Below, piece by piece: positions 41,820-50,188 of a stretch of 64,000 bases of DNA (position 1 is its first letter; the number at the start of each line of letters is the position of its first letter). The stretch comes from Sporosarcina globispora (lineage in GTDB: Bacteria > Bacillota > Bacilli > Bacillales > Cytobacillaceae): NCBI RefSeq assembly GCF_001274725.1, contig NZ_LGUF01000007.1, positions 2,301,629-2,365,628 of the forward strand. Direction: 5' to 3'. A model generated the notes under the pieces. The model searched no databases. It was given only the letters and a program-made list of their open reading frames with translations, and was not told where the DNA came from. The translations under genes were made by a program, and so were the position numbers.

Positions 41820-42181
41820 TTGTTTACAAATCAAGGACAGGTAATGTAGCAAGCATTGTATCAAAACTAAATCTTCCTAACGTTGAAATTAGGGAGGGTT
41901 TAATTGTTGATAACCCATACTTTCTGATTACTTATACTGATGGATTGGGAGATGTCCCTAAAGTAGTTGAAGACTTCTTAAAAGATGAAACTAATCAACT
42001 TAATCTTAAAGGGGTTATTGCCTCTGGTAACGTAAACTTTGGTCTGTATTTTTGCAAAGCTGCAGACTTGATTTGTGAAAATACAGGCGTTCCCATCATT
42101 AGAAAAATTGATTTAAGAGGTACGAAAGAAGATATTGAAACAATTAAAAAGCAATATAATCTAGAGGTGATGAGTAAATAA
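41816..42181 (+). CDS. nrdI: NrdI flavodoxin
   Basis: 121 aa. Starts MIVYKSRTGNV (flavin phosphate loop), then ITYTDGLGDVP and SGNVNFG, the NrdI signature. NrdI supplies oxidant for the Mn cofactor of NrdF in class Ib reductases. It overlaps the redoxin and nrdE genes, so tightly co-translated. Confidence 0.9.
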   Translation: MIVYKSRTGNVASIVSKLNLPNVEIREGLIVDNPYFLITYTDGLGDVPKVVEDFLKDETNQLNLKGVIASGNVNFGLYFCKAADLICENTGVPIIRKIDLRGTKEDIETIKKQYNLEVMSK

Positions 42182-44274
42182 TGAAGGAATATTTAAAGTT
42201 AAACAATGAGGTATTAAATACTTATACTCTTACAGGTAAAATTGATAGAGAGAAAGATAAAGAGGCTGCTAAGGTTTACTTCCTAGAAGAGATCAATAAA
42301 CAGACAGTATTCTTTCACAACCTTAAAGAGAAACTTGATTATTTAGTGGAAGAAGAGTATTACGAAGAAGGATTCCTTGATAAGTATGACTTTAAGTTTA
42401 TCAAGAAAATTTTTGATATTGCTTATGGTTATAAATTTAGATTCCCTTCCTTCATGAGTGCCTTCAAATTCTATAATAACTATGCTTTAAAAACAAGAGA
42501 TGGAAAGAATATCTTGGAGCGTTATGAAGACCGAATGGCAATCATAGCATTGTACTTAGCAAATGGCGATAAGAAATTGGCAGAGAAGTCAATTCGTCAT
42601 ATGATGGAGTCTTATCAAACGGCAACGCCAACGACACTCAATTGTGGAAAGAAAGCAAGAGGAGAGTTTGTATCATGCTTTAAGTTGATGGTGGATGATA
42701 CGATGAATAGTATCTCTCACAACATTGGTAATGCTCTACAACTCTCAAAGCTTGGTGGCGGAGTAGGTATATCATTAATTGATTTAAGGTGTGCTGGAGA
42801 TCCAATTAAAGAAATTGAGAATAGAGCAAGTGGTGTAATGCCAGTAGCGAAACTTCTCGAAAATAGCTTTAGTTATGCTAATCAACTAGGATCAAGAGCA
42901 GGTAGTGGAGTCGTTTGGTTAAACATCTTTCATGGGGATATTATTGACTTCCTTTCTGCTAAAAAGCCTAACGCAGATGAAAAAATTAGATTAGCAACCT
43001 TATCTACTGGAATTGTAGTGCCTGACATATTCTTTGAACTACTTAAAGAAGATAAAGATGTATACTTGTTCAGCCCATATGATATCTATAAAAAATATGG
43101 TAAACGAATGTCTGAAATCAATATGTCAGAAGTTTATTATGCACTACTTGATGATCCAGACATTAGAAAACTTAAAAAGATTAACTCACGTAAACTATAC
43201 ACTGAAGTTAAAAAGACACAGATTGAATCAGGATACCCATTCGAAATGTTTGAGGATAACGTAAGGAAAGGTAATCCATTAAACAGTGTCGGCAAAGTAA
43301 AAATACTAAATCTGTGTACTGAAGTTGCACAGAATCAAGAAACATCAATAATTACTGATTATGATGAAGTGGATATCATTGGTGAAGATGTATCCTGTAA
43401 CTTGGGATCTGAAGACATACATAAATCAACTAAGTCAGAAAATTTCGGAGAACTAATTGAAACATCTGTTGAATTGCTTACTGCAGTCTCAGATATGACA
43501 AATATCTCAAATGTTCCATCAGTATCTAAAGGTAATAAGGAAATGCATTCAGTTGGATTAGGTGTAATGAACCTGCATGGTCACTTAATGGATAATTCAA
43601 TCCAATACGGTGAGGCAGAATCCTTGAACTTTGTTGATGTGTACTTTGCTGCATTGAATTATCACTCTTTAAGAGCATCAAATAATATAGCAAAGAAAAG
43701 AAAGAAAACATTTAAAGGGTTTGATAAGTCAACTTATGCTACTGGTGAATACTTTGATTGGTATTTAAATAATCCAATTGAAATTAAATATGATGTAGTT
43801 AAGAAAGCACTAGGAAATATTGAACCAGTCACAGTTGAACAATGGCAACAGTTGAAGAAAGATGTCATAGAGCATGGTCTGTATCACTCTTATAGACTCT
43901 GTGTTGCTCCAACAGGAAGTATTTCTTACGTAAGGTCAGCGACAGCTTCAATTTCCCCTATCACTGAAAGGGTAGAGGTTCGAGACTATGGAGATAGCAG
44001 AACTATTTACCCAATGCCATTTCTCACCAATGAAAATCACAATGACTACAAAGAAGCATATGAAATGGATATGTATAAAATGATTGATTTGTATGCAACA
44101 GCTCAACGACATGTGGATCAAGCTTTATCAATGACATTATATATTACTGATGATTGGGATACTGAAATGCTAACTAGACTGTATTATTACGCTTGGATGA
44201 AAGGTATTAAATCAACTTATTATGTTCGCCAAAGAATGAAAACGCTGGAGGATTGTGTTGCATGTTCAATCTAA
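42181..44274 (+). CDS. nrdE: class Ib ribonucleotide reductase, large subunit NrdE
   Basis: 697 aa, full class Ib length. Contains LNCGKKARGEFVSCF with the active-site Cys, GGGVGISLIDLR, SCNLGSEDI, and the redox-active C-terminal tail CVACSI. Reduces ribonucleoside diphosphates to deoxy forms for phage DNA synthesis. Unlike SPbeta nrdE, no intein or intron interrupts it. Confidence 0.95.
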   Translation: MKEYLKLNNEVLNTYTLTGKIDREKDKEAAKVYFLEEINKQTVFFHNLKEKLDYLVEEEYYEEGFLDKYDFKFIKKIFDIAYGYKFRFPSFMSAFKFYNNYALKTRDGKNILERYEDRMAIIALYLANGDKKLAEKSIRHMMESYQTATPTTLNCGKKARGEFVSCFKLMVDDTMNSISHNIGNALQLSKLGGGVGISLIDLRCAGDPIKEIENRASGVMPVAKLLENSFSYANQLGSRAGSGVVWLNIFHGDIIDFLSAKKPNADEKIRLATLSTGIVVPDIFFELLKEDKDVYLFSPYDIYKKYGKRMSEINMSEVYYALLDDPDIRKLKKINSRKLYTEVKKTQIESGYPFEMFEDNVRKGNPLNSVGKVKILNLCTEVAQNQETSIITDYDEVDIIGEDVSCNLGSEDIHKSTKSENFGELIETSVELLTAVSDMTNISNVPSVSKGNKEMHSVGLGVMNLHGHLMDNSIQYGEAESLNFVDVYFAALNYHSLRASNNIAKKRKKTFKGFDKSTYATGEYFDWYLNNPIEIKYDVVKKALGNIEPVTVEQWQQLKKDVIEHGLYHSYRLCVAPTGSISYVRSATASISPITERVEVRDYGDSRTIYPMPFLTNENHNDYKEAYEMDMYKMIDLYATAQRHVDQALSMTLYITDDWDTEMLTRLYYYAWMKGIKSTYYVRQRMKTLEDCVACSI

Positions 44275-45221
44275 ATACATTTGAAGCTGTAAACTGGAAT
44301 AGACCGACAAGTGAATTGGCTGATGTTTTTTGGAAGCAGCAGACAAAACAATACTGGCTTGAAACTGAAGTACCAGTTTCAAAGGATATACTGAAATGGA
44401 AGTCATTTGAACATCAAGACGTTTATAAAAAAGTCTTAGGTGGACTAACTTTACTTGACACTATACAAACCAACATTGGCATGAATGAGATTTCAAAGCA
44501 TTTAGATGATCTTCAAGAAAAAGCTGTACTAACTCTTTTTGGTGCAATGGAAGCAATACATGCTCGTAGCTATAGTTATATATTCACTACACTTTGTTCT
44601 AATCAAGAAATTGATGAAGTGTTTGAATGGGTAAAAGAAAATAAACAATTACAATTCAAAGCAAAGAAGATTAGTGAGCAATATAAGAGCATCACTGATA
44701 AAGAAAGCTTATGGAAAGCTATGTTTTCATCTGTACTATTAGAGTCATTTTTATTCTACAGTGGCTTCTTCTATCCGTTATATTTAGCAGGTCAAGGATT
44801 GATGAAAAACAGTGCAGAGGTAATTAGCTTAATTTTACGTGATGAGGCACTTCATGGGGTATCAGTTGGATACTTTGCACAAAACATCTTTAAAACATTC
44901 CCAGAAGAAAAGCAGACTGAACTAAAGTTATGGGGTTATCAATTCCTATTGGAACTTTATGAGAATGAAATGAAGTATACAGAAGAAATATACAGTGACA
45001 TTGGTTTGGCTGCAGAAGTAAAAAAATATGTTAGATATAACGCTAACAAGGCATTAGCTAATCTTGGGCTTGATAAAATGTTTGATGACGAGGCAATTGA
45101 TCCAATCGTTATGAATGGTATCCGAACAGACAGTGTTACACACGATTTCTTCTCGCAAAAAGGTAACTCATACACAATTGCAAAGGTAAAAGCAATTACA
45201 GACAATACATTTAAGTTTTAA
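44262..45221 (+). CDS. nrdF: class Ib ribonucleotide reductase, small subunit NrdF
   Basis: 319 aa from ATG 44262 (SD GGAGG), overlapping nrdE by 13 nt. Metal ligands are seen in LLDTIQ, AMEAIHARSYSY (ExxH, with the radical Tyr) and RDEALHG (ExxH). No intron, in contrast to SPbeta. Completes the redoxin-NrdI-NrdE-NrdF set. Confidence 0.95.
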   Translation: MFNLNTFEAVNWNRPTSELADVFWKQQTKQYWLETEVPVSKDILKWKSFEHQDVYKKVLGGLTLLDTIQTNIGMNEISKHLDDLQEKAVLTLFGAMEAIHARSYSYIFTTLCSNQEIDEVFEWVKENKQLQFKAKKISEQYKSITDKESLWKAMFSSVLLESFLFYSGFFYPLYLAGQGLMKNSAEVISLILRDEALHGVSVGYFAQNIFKTFPEEKQTELKLWGYQFLLELYENEMKYTEEIYSDIGLAAEVKKYVRYNANKALANLGLDKMFDDEAIDPIVMNGIRTDSVTHDFFSQKGNSYTIAKVKAITDNTFKF

Positions 45222-45234
45222 GTGCATTGATAAA

Positions 45235-45266
45235 AGAGGGATTTTATCGGAAGATAATTTCCCTCT
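45235..45266 (+). other. stem-loop after nrdF
   Basis: AGAGGGA pairs with TCCCTCT, then a 2-bp internal mismatch and TTATC/GATAA closed by GGAA. No T-run follows (ATATAAAATAA), so an RNA-processing or partial termination role is more likely than a full terminator. Confidence 0.4.
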
Positions 45267-45296
45267 ATATAAAATAAACTAATAAGGAATGATCTA

Positions 45297-45911
45297 ATGG
45301 GTAAAATGGATGAAATGATTATTGTTGCTCCACGTAAGGAAGTGTTTGATAATGAAAAATTAACCTTCCAAGGAGTCAATTCAGACAAATACAAAGTAAA
45401 TGAAATTATGACTAATGTAGAAAGTACATATTCGATTATGCGTAGAGGGGATGCTGAAGAAAATAACGACTTCAAGCAGCCAATCCCATATTGCGTATTA
45501 AAAAGAAATGATGAGGTTTACTCCACCAAGCGACTTAAAGGAGGTGGAGAAGCAAGGCTACATAATCAAGTTTCATTGGGATTAGGTGGACATATGAATG
45601 ATTTTAACTCTAATAATTTCAGTGAAGTGATGTTTGAAAACTTAATTAGGGAACTAGACGAAGAGGTATTGGTTAATTCAGATGGAGTTAGCTTTAAAAC
45701 TGTAGGCTTCATTAACGATGATTCAAATGAGGTTGGAAAAGTACACCTTGGATTACTGGTTATTGGTGAATTGGACTCTAATGCTGAAGTTACTGTAAAA
45801 GAAACAGATCAATTACTTGGCGAATGGATAAAAATTACTGATTTAAAGAAACCAGAAGTATATGAAACACTTGAAACATGGTCACAATTTGTCGCTGATA
45901 TCTTAAATTAA
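45297..45911 (+). CDS. Nudix-family hydrolase
   Basis: 204 aa. The Nudix box is recognisable: GLGGHMNDFNSNNFSEVMF then ENLIRELDEEVLV, with the REL-EE core, though the box has a longer insert than usual. Lies in the nucleotide cluster, suggesting a nucleotide-pool cleaning or NDP-sugar hydrolase role. Followed by a terminator. Confidence 0.75.
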   Translation: MGKMDEMIIVAPRKEVFDNEKLTFQGVNSDKYKVNEIMTNVESTYSIMRRGDAEENNDFKQPIPYCVLKRNDEVYSTKRLKGGGEARLHNQVSLGLGGHMNDFNSNNFSEVMFENLIRELDEEVLVNSDGVSFKTVGFINDDSNEVGKVHLGLLVIGELDSNAEVTVKETDQLLGEWIKITDLKKPEVYETLETWSQFVADILN

Positions 45912-45925
45912 TCAAATACATAGGG

Positions 45926-45955
45926 CAGGGGAGTTCAATAGCTTCCCTGTTTTTA
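45926..45955 (+). terminator. intrinsic terminator after the Nudix gene
   Basis: CAGGGGAG (45926-45933) pairs with CTTCCCTG (45942-45949), 8-nt loop, followed by TTTTTAC. Confidence 0.75.
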
Positions 45956-45973
45956 CATAGAGGAGAAATGTTA

Positions 45974-46822
45974 ATGAACAAAGCAGATAAATACTTTTTA
46001 GATAACTTAAAAAAGATTAAACAAGAAGGTGTAAATGATTTTTCAGGCGAAGTTAGACCGAAATATAAAGATGGTAGCCCTGCACATACAAAATACATTA
46101 CCTTTGTTCATGAGGAATATGATTTATCTAAAGGGGAATTTCCTATTCCAACACTTAGACCAGTAGCTGTTAAATCGGCAATTGGAGAAGTATTAGCGTT
46201 CTACCAAGATCAAACTAACGATATTGGTATTATGAAAGATAAGCATAAACTTCACTGGTGGAAAGATTGGGAAGTTAGAGATACAAATACAATCGGTATT
46301 CGTTACGGAGCTACAGTAAAACGCTATGACCTATTAAATAACCTTCTAGATCTTTTAAACAATGACATGTTCAGCAGAAGAAAGATTATGTCTCTTTGGC
46401 AAGAACAAGACTTTAAAGACGATCCTGAAGGATTAAAGCCATGCTTCTATATGACTAACTGGGAAGTTAGGGTAATAGAAAATGAGGTGTATTTAGACTT
46501 ACACTTAACTAGCAGGAGTTCAGACTATAGTGTTGCTGGAGCAATAAATCGTACTCAATACGTTGCTTTACAGATGATGATTGCAAATCATTTTGGATTT
46601 AAGTTAGGTAAATTTAGTGTGTTTACATCTAATCTTCATTATTATGACCGTCATGAGGATCAAGTAGAAGAATTATTGAGTCGTACACCTTCTAAGAAGC
46701 AGCCGTATTTGAAGTTGAATGTTTCTGAAAAAACCAATTTCTATGATATTAAGGTATCAGACTTTGAGTTAGTTGACTTTGAATGCAAATATCCTCAATT
46801 AGACTTTGAACTAGGGATATAA
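45974..46822 (+). CDS. thyA: thymidylate synthase (phage phi3T/SPbeta ThyA type)
   Basis: 282 aa. ATG 45974 has better spacing to AGAGGAG than ATG 45968. Catalytic Cys in LKPCFYMTNWEVR; SRSSDYSVAGAINRTQY is the dUMP/folate region. The sequence is of the divergent phage type known from phi3T thyP. It makes dTMP from dUMP and works with the adjacent DHFR. Confidence 0.9.
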   Translation: MNKADKYFLDNLKKIKQEGVNDFSGEVRPKYKDGSPAHTKYITFVHEEYDLSKGEFPIPTLRPVAVKSAIGEVLAFYQDQTNDIGIMKDKHKLHWWKDWEVRDTNTIGIRYGATVKRYDLLNNLLDLLNNDMFSRRKIMSLWQEQDFKDDPEGLKPCFYMTNWEVRVIENEVYLDLHLTSRSSDYSVAGAINRTQYVALQMMIANHFGFKLGKFSVFTSNLHYYDRHEDQVEELLSRTPSKKQPYLKLNVSEKTNFYDIKVSDFELVDFECKYPQLDFELGI

Positions 46823-46826
46823 ATAT

Positions 46827-47342
46827 ATGAGTATAAATATTATCGCTGCAATGGGACTTGATAGGGAGTTGGGACAAAACAATCAACTTCTATGTAACTT
46901 ATCAGCAGACTTAAAACATTTTAAAGAATTAACAACTGGTGGATTTGTTCTTATGGGATCTAACACTTTTCGCTCAATTGGTAAAAGCCTCCCTGATCGA
47001 GAAAACATTGTACTAACTAGAGATACTAAACACAATCTACCAGCTGATGTATTTGCATACGACTCATTTGATCAGGTTTTATTCGAGTACCGTAACTTTA
47101 ATGAGGAAGTTGATGATTTATGGATTATTGGAGGCTCTAATGTCTACTCTCAAGCAATTCAACATGCAGATAAGATGTACTTAACTGTGATTCAGAATCG
47201 CTTTCCAGAAGCAGACTGTTACTTTCCTGCCTTTGATTTATCAGATTGGAATCATAAGGTTACTGGCTTTAAACGTAAGGATGAAAAGAACGATTTTGAT
47301 CACTATTATGTCGAATATTCTCGGAAAGATAAAATAAAATAA
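46827..47342 (+). CDS. dfrA: dihydrofolate reductase
   Basis: 171 aa. IIAAMGLDRELGQNNQLL, then FVLMGSNTFRSIGKSLPDRE and LWIIGGSNVYSQAI cover the NADPH and folate sites. Four bp after thyA: regenerates tetrahydrofolate used by it. Followed by the operator-promoter-hairpin region at 47339-47418. Confidence 0.95.
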   Translation: MSINIIAAMGLDRELGQNNQLLCNLSADLKHFKELTTGGFVLMGSNTFRSIGKSLPDRENIVLTRDTKHNLPADVFAYDSFDQVLFEYRNFNEEVDDLWIIGGSNVYSQAIQHADKMYLTVIQNRFPEADCYFPAFDLSDWNHKVTGFKRKDEKNDFDHYYVEYSRKDKIK

Positions 47343-47385
47343 TTTAACAATATGTATTTACTAATATAAAATAATTTGATACAAT
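47339..47385 (+). promoter_or_regulatory. promoter with two operator-like blocks 32 bp apart
   Basis: TTTACT (47357-47362), 17-bp spacer AATATAAAATAATTTGA, TACAAT (47380-47385). First ATAATTT at 47339, second at 47371, exactly 32 bp apart. Confidence 0.65.
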
Positions 47386-47418
47386 GATGATAGTCAAACA
47401 AGGCTATCATCATTTTTA
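47384..47418 (+). terminator. terminator overlapping the promoter start region
   Basis: ATGATGATAG (47384-47393) pairs with CTATCATCAT (47404-47413), loop 10 nt, then TTTTATT. It terminates transcripts coming from dfrA. RNA started at the promoter (about 47391) would lack most of the left arm and escape. Confidence 0.7.
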
Positions 47419-47438
47419 TTAGAAAGAGAGGTGAGTAA

Positions 47439-48221
47439 ATGGGAAAAAAGAAAATCGATCCGAAGGAAAGAGTTGGGATAATCAGTTACAATCTTCATGG
47501 ATATAAAATGGTTATTGAAGATTATATTACTCCTATTGATATTTGGGTTAAATTTACTTATACCAATGAAAGAATTCATACTACATGGCAATCTTTTAAG
47601 GCGAGAACTGTTAGAAGTTCTTACGATAAAACTATATATGGGGTGGGGTATATTGGTATAGGAGACTATAAGGTGACCGAAAATGGTAAATATACTCGTC
47701 AATACAATGCTTGGAGTAGTATGATGCAAAGATGTTATAGTAAAGCGCATCTAAAAAGACAATCATCATACATAGGGTGTAAAGTAGCTGAAGAGTGGCA
47801 TAATTTTCAAAACTTCGCCAAATGGTATGATGAAAATTACTATGAAGCAAATGGAGAGAGAATGCATTTAGATAAAGATATATTGACTAAAGGGAATAAA
47901 GTTTATAGTCCTGAAACATGTATTTTTGCCCCCCATTTTATTAATTGTCTTTTTATAAGAAGTAGATCTAGAAGAGGAGATTTGCCGATTGGAGTCTACT
48001 TCTGTGATAAAAATCTAATAAATAAATATGGTTGCCAATGCAGTAGTGAGTTTGGTAAACAGACAAAATTAGGCTACTATAGCACTCCAGAAGAAGCGTT
48101 TCGAGTCTATAAGACTTTTAAAGAAAAAGTGATTAAAAATATAGCTTTAAAATATCAACAGACAATACCGGAGAAGTTATATAATGCATTAATTAAATAT
48201 GAAGTTAAAATTGAAGATTAA
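47439..48221 (+). CDS. HNH/AP2-type phage homing endonuclease-like protein
   Basis: 260 aa. The core WSSMMQRCYSKAH, CKVAEEWHNFQNFAKWYDEN, HLDKDILTKGNKVYSPETC, then FAPHFIN is typical of the widespread phage HNH-type proteins associated with homing. The C-terminal segment (IGVYFCDKNLINKYGCQC...YYSTPEEAF) looks like an AP2-type DNA-binding repeat. Inserted between dfrA and small genes, with its own promoter and terminator, as free-standing mobile endonucleases often are. Confidence 0.75.
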   Translation: MGKKKIDPKERVGIISYNLHGYKMVIEDYITPIDIWVKFTYTNERIHTTWQSFKARTVRSSYDKTIYGVGYIGIGDYKVTENGKYTRQYNAWSSMMQRCYSKAHLKRQSSYIGCKVAEEWHNFQNFAKWYDENYYEANGERMHLDKDILTKGNKVYSPETCIFAPHFINCLFIRSRSRRGDLPIGVYFCDKNLINKYGCQCSSEFGKQTKLGYYSTPEEAFRVYKTFKEKVIKNIALKYQQTIPEKLYNALIKYEVKIED

Positions 48222-48241
48222 ACTAAGGGAAGGTGAATCAA

Positions 48242-48394
48242 ATGAGACATACAGATGAAGAGTATGCATACTGGTTAAATACAGATGAGGAAGACTGTTG
48301 GTTTGACCGCAAAGAGAAGAATGTTAGATTTCCAGAATATAAGGACGATCAAAGCAGCGAAGTACATATTTGGAATTTGAATGATATTAAATAA
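48242..48394 (+). CDS. hypothetical acidic protein, 50 aa
   Basis: ATG 48242 after GGAAGGTG. Asp/Glu/Trp-rich. No motif. Confidence 0.45.
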   Translation: MRHTDEEYAYWLNTDEEDCWFDRKEKNVRFPEYKDDQSSEVHIWNLNDIK

Positions 48395-48396
48395 CT

Positions 48397-48435
48397 ATAT
48401 ATAGTATGTTTATATCCGATGATAATACTATATAT
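48397..48435 (+). other. inverted repeat in intergenic region
   Basis: TATATATAGTAT-type arm at 48396-48407 is complementary to ATACTATATAT at 48425-48435 with 17 bp between. No T-run. Possible operator or mRNA stem before the DUF3850 gene. Confidence 0.4.
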
Positions 48436-48521
48436 TGATTTAAATTAGAATAAAAGGAAGATTTTATTTAGATTTAATGTAGACTTGACATAAAAAGCGA
48501 CATAACGAAAGGATGATTATT

Positions 48522-48758
48522 TTGGCAAAAAGACACGAATTAAAAATATTGCCTGAATACTATAACGAAGTGTATAGAGGGGTTAAAACTTTCGAAATCA
48601 GAAAGAATGACAGAGATTTTAAGGTTGGTGACACGCTTGTTATAAAAGAATACTTCCCTAATTCTGAATCTTTTAGTGGTAGATTTATCGAGAAAAAAAT
48701 CACATATATCACTGACTATGCCCAGAACGAAAATTATGTAGTTATGGCAATTGTTTGA
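48522..48758 (+). CDS. DUF3850 (ASCH/PUA-like) protein
   Basis: 78 aa, TTG 48522 behind GAAAGGATG. HELKILPEYYNEVYRGVKTF and EIRKNDRDFKVGDTLVIKEY match the DUF3850 pattern, an ASCH/PUA-like fold expected to bind RNA. Frequent in Firmicute phages. Precise role unknown. Confidence 0.8.
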   Translation: MAKRHELKILPEYYNEVYRGVKTFEIRKNDRDFKVGDTLVIKEYFPNSESFSGRFIEKKITYITDYAQNENYVVMAIV

Positions 48759-48823
48759 TGAACATTTCGAATATGTAATGCAATAAAAGTCCACTTTTAA
48801 AGTGAAATAGAGAGGTAATACAT

Positions 48824-49021
48824 ATGAACCGTCAAGTATTCGATTATAACCAGATATTCTACAATGAGGCAATAATGTATATGGAGAACCTTTGGCAGCG
48901 CAAGTTAACGGATCATGAAAAACATCTGGCTATTGAAGTTTATAAGTTTGGTAGGAAAGTAGAGATGGAGAGTTATTACGAGAAAAATGTGATTGACTGG
49001 CAATTACAAATGTCTAAATAA
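48824..49021 (+). CDS. hypothetical helical protein, 65 aa
   Basis: ATG after GAGAGGTAA. Helical and aromatic. The leader carries the AAAGTCCACTTTTAAAG variant of the recurrent intercistronic motif. Confidence 0.5.
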   Translation: MNRQVFDYNQIFYNEAIMYMENLWQRKLTDHEKHLAIEVYKFGRKVEMESYYEKNVIDWQLQMSK

Positions 49022-49039
49022 GAGAGGAAGTGTTCATTG

Positions 49040-49240
49040 ATGGACTATCATAAAGCAGTTGAAAAATTAGAAGGTGAGCTTTGGGCGAAGGCTATGGACT
49101 TATTAGACAATAACACAATGGAATCTAAAGAATATAAAGAAGGAGTATACATTGCTAAGACAATTGATGAGTATTCTAACTTAATACATAACGAAATGTT
49201 AAAGAAATTCGGAAAAGATTATAGTGAAAAGTTTAAATAA
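49040..49240 (+). CDS. hypothetical helical protein, 66 aa
   Basis: ATG 49040 (TTG 49037 equally possible) after AGAGGAAG. Helical and charged. No motif. Confidence 0.5.
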   Translation: MDYHKAVEKLEGELWAKAMDLLDNNTMESKEYKEGVYIAKTIDEYSNLIHNEMLKKFGKDYSEKFK

Positions 49241-49277
49241 AACACATCTTTTACCGTAATTTAAGGAGGAGTTAAAA

Positions 49278-49535
49278 TTGGAAAAACCCATAGGTAAGAT
49301 AACTAAAGATGAGTTTGATTACATAGAATTATTCGTGCAACATGAGCAATTATATAAAGAATTCCAATGTGCAAATTCAGTAGCAGTTGATTTATTTGAT
49401 ATATGCATTGAAATGCTAAATGATCCTAAAATATCAAAAGAAACTTTAGACAAAATTATTCCGAAACTAAACACAGTTAATGAAATATTAAATAGAGGAT
49501 ATGAGTGGGGAGTAGTAAAAGATACAGTAAATTAA
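49278..49535 (+). CDS. hypothetical helical protein, 85 aa
   Basis: TTG after TAAGGAGG. Acidic helices. No motif. Confidence 0.5.
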   Translation: MEKPIGKITKDEFDYIELFVQHEQLYKEFQCANSVAVDLFDICIEMLNDPKISKETLDKIIPKLNTVNEILNRGYEWGVVKDTVN

Positions 49536-49581
49536 GATCAAACGTTGATATTATCGTAATTTTAAAGGAAGAGGTAATTTT

Positions 49582-49971
49582 ATGGAAGCATATAATCAAT
49601 TGATAAAATTAGGCAGAAAAATTAAGAGTGATAAATCCATAAAGGATCGTAGTCCAGAATATATTGTTAATGAGATAGACAGTATTGAAAAGAAGCTTCA
49701 GTGGTCTTCTATTGATGACTTTTTTAAGCTATTCCCACCAGTTAAAAAGAACGCTGACGATGGGACTTGGAACTATAAAAGCGCATTAGAGTTTATCAGA
49801 ATAAATTTCGGTGAGCGCTTTGGGAGAGATGATTTTAAAAAAATAATAACTAATGGTTTATATGAAAACCCATATTTATTCAAGGTTGGAGTAGCTTATT
49901 TAATTTCTTTATCAAGAGTAGATGACGAAGAAATGTTGGAACGCATAATTGACGTAAAATTCATTGATTGA
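49582..49971 (+). CDS. hypothetical protein, 129 aa
   Basis: ATG after AAAGGAAGAGG. Charged helical protein. No recognised domain. Confidence 0.55.
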   Translation: MEAYNQLIKLGRKIKSDKSIKDRSPEYIVNEIDSIEKKLQWSSIDDFFKLFPPVKKNADDGTWNYKSALEFIRINFGERFGRDDFKKIITNGLYENPYLFKVGVAYLISLSRVDDEEMLERIIDVKFID

Positions 49972-50016
49972 ATAATTTAACAATAAATAATCAAAACAAA
50001 AGGAGTTGAATGAACA

Positions 50017-50157
50017 ATGTTCAAAATGAAGCTGCCAGAATATCGTGATATGCGAGAAGATTACTATCTATCCCAAGGGATGAGTGTGGAAGATGCTGAA
50101 TTTGAAGCTTGGGGAGATATTGTATTAGCAACACAGAAAGATGAATGGAAGTTGTAA
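50017..50157 (+). CDS. hypothetical protein, 46 aa
   Basis: ATG 50017 after AAAAGGAG. Acidic, one predicted helix. No motif. Confidence 0.45.
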   Translation: MFKMKLPEYRDMREDYYLSQGMSVEDAEFEAWGDIVLATQKDEWKL

Positions 50158-50188
50158 TATAAAATAATTTACTAATTGAGTGATTTTG

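Noticed and set aside
43034-43264. Internal plus-strand ORF in nrdE
   Set aside because: Alternative frame of nrdE with no SD and no recognisable sequence.
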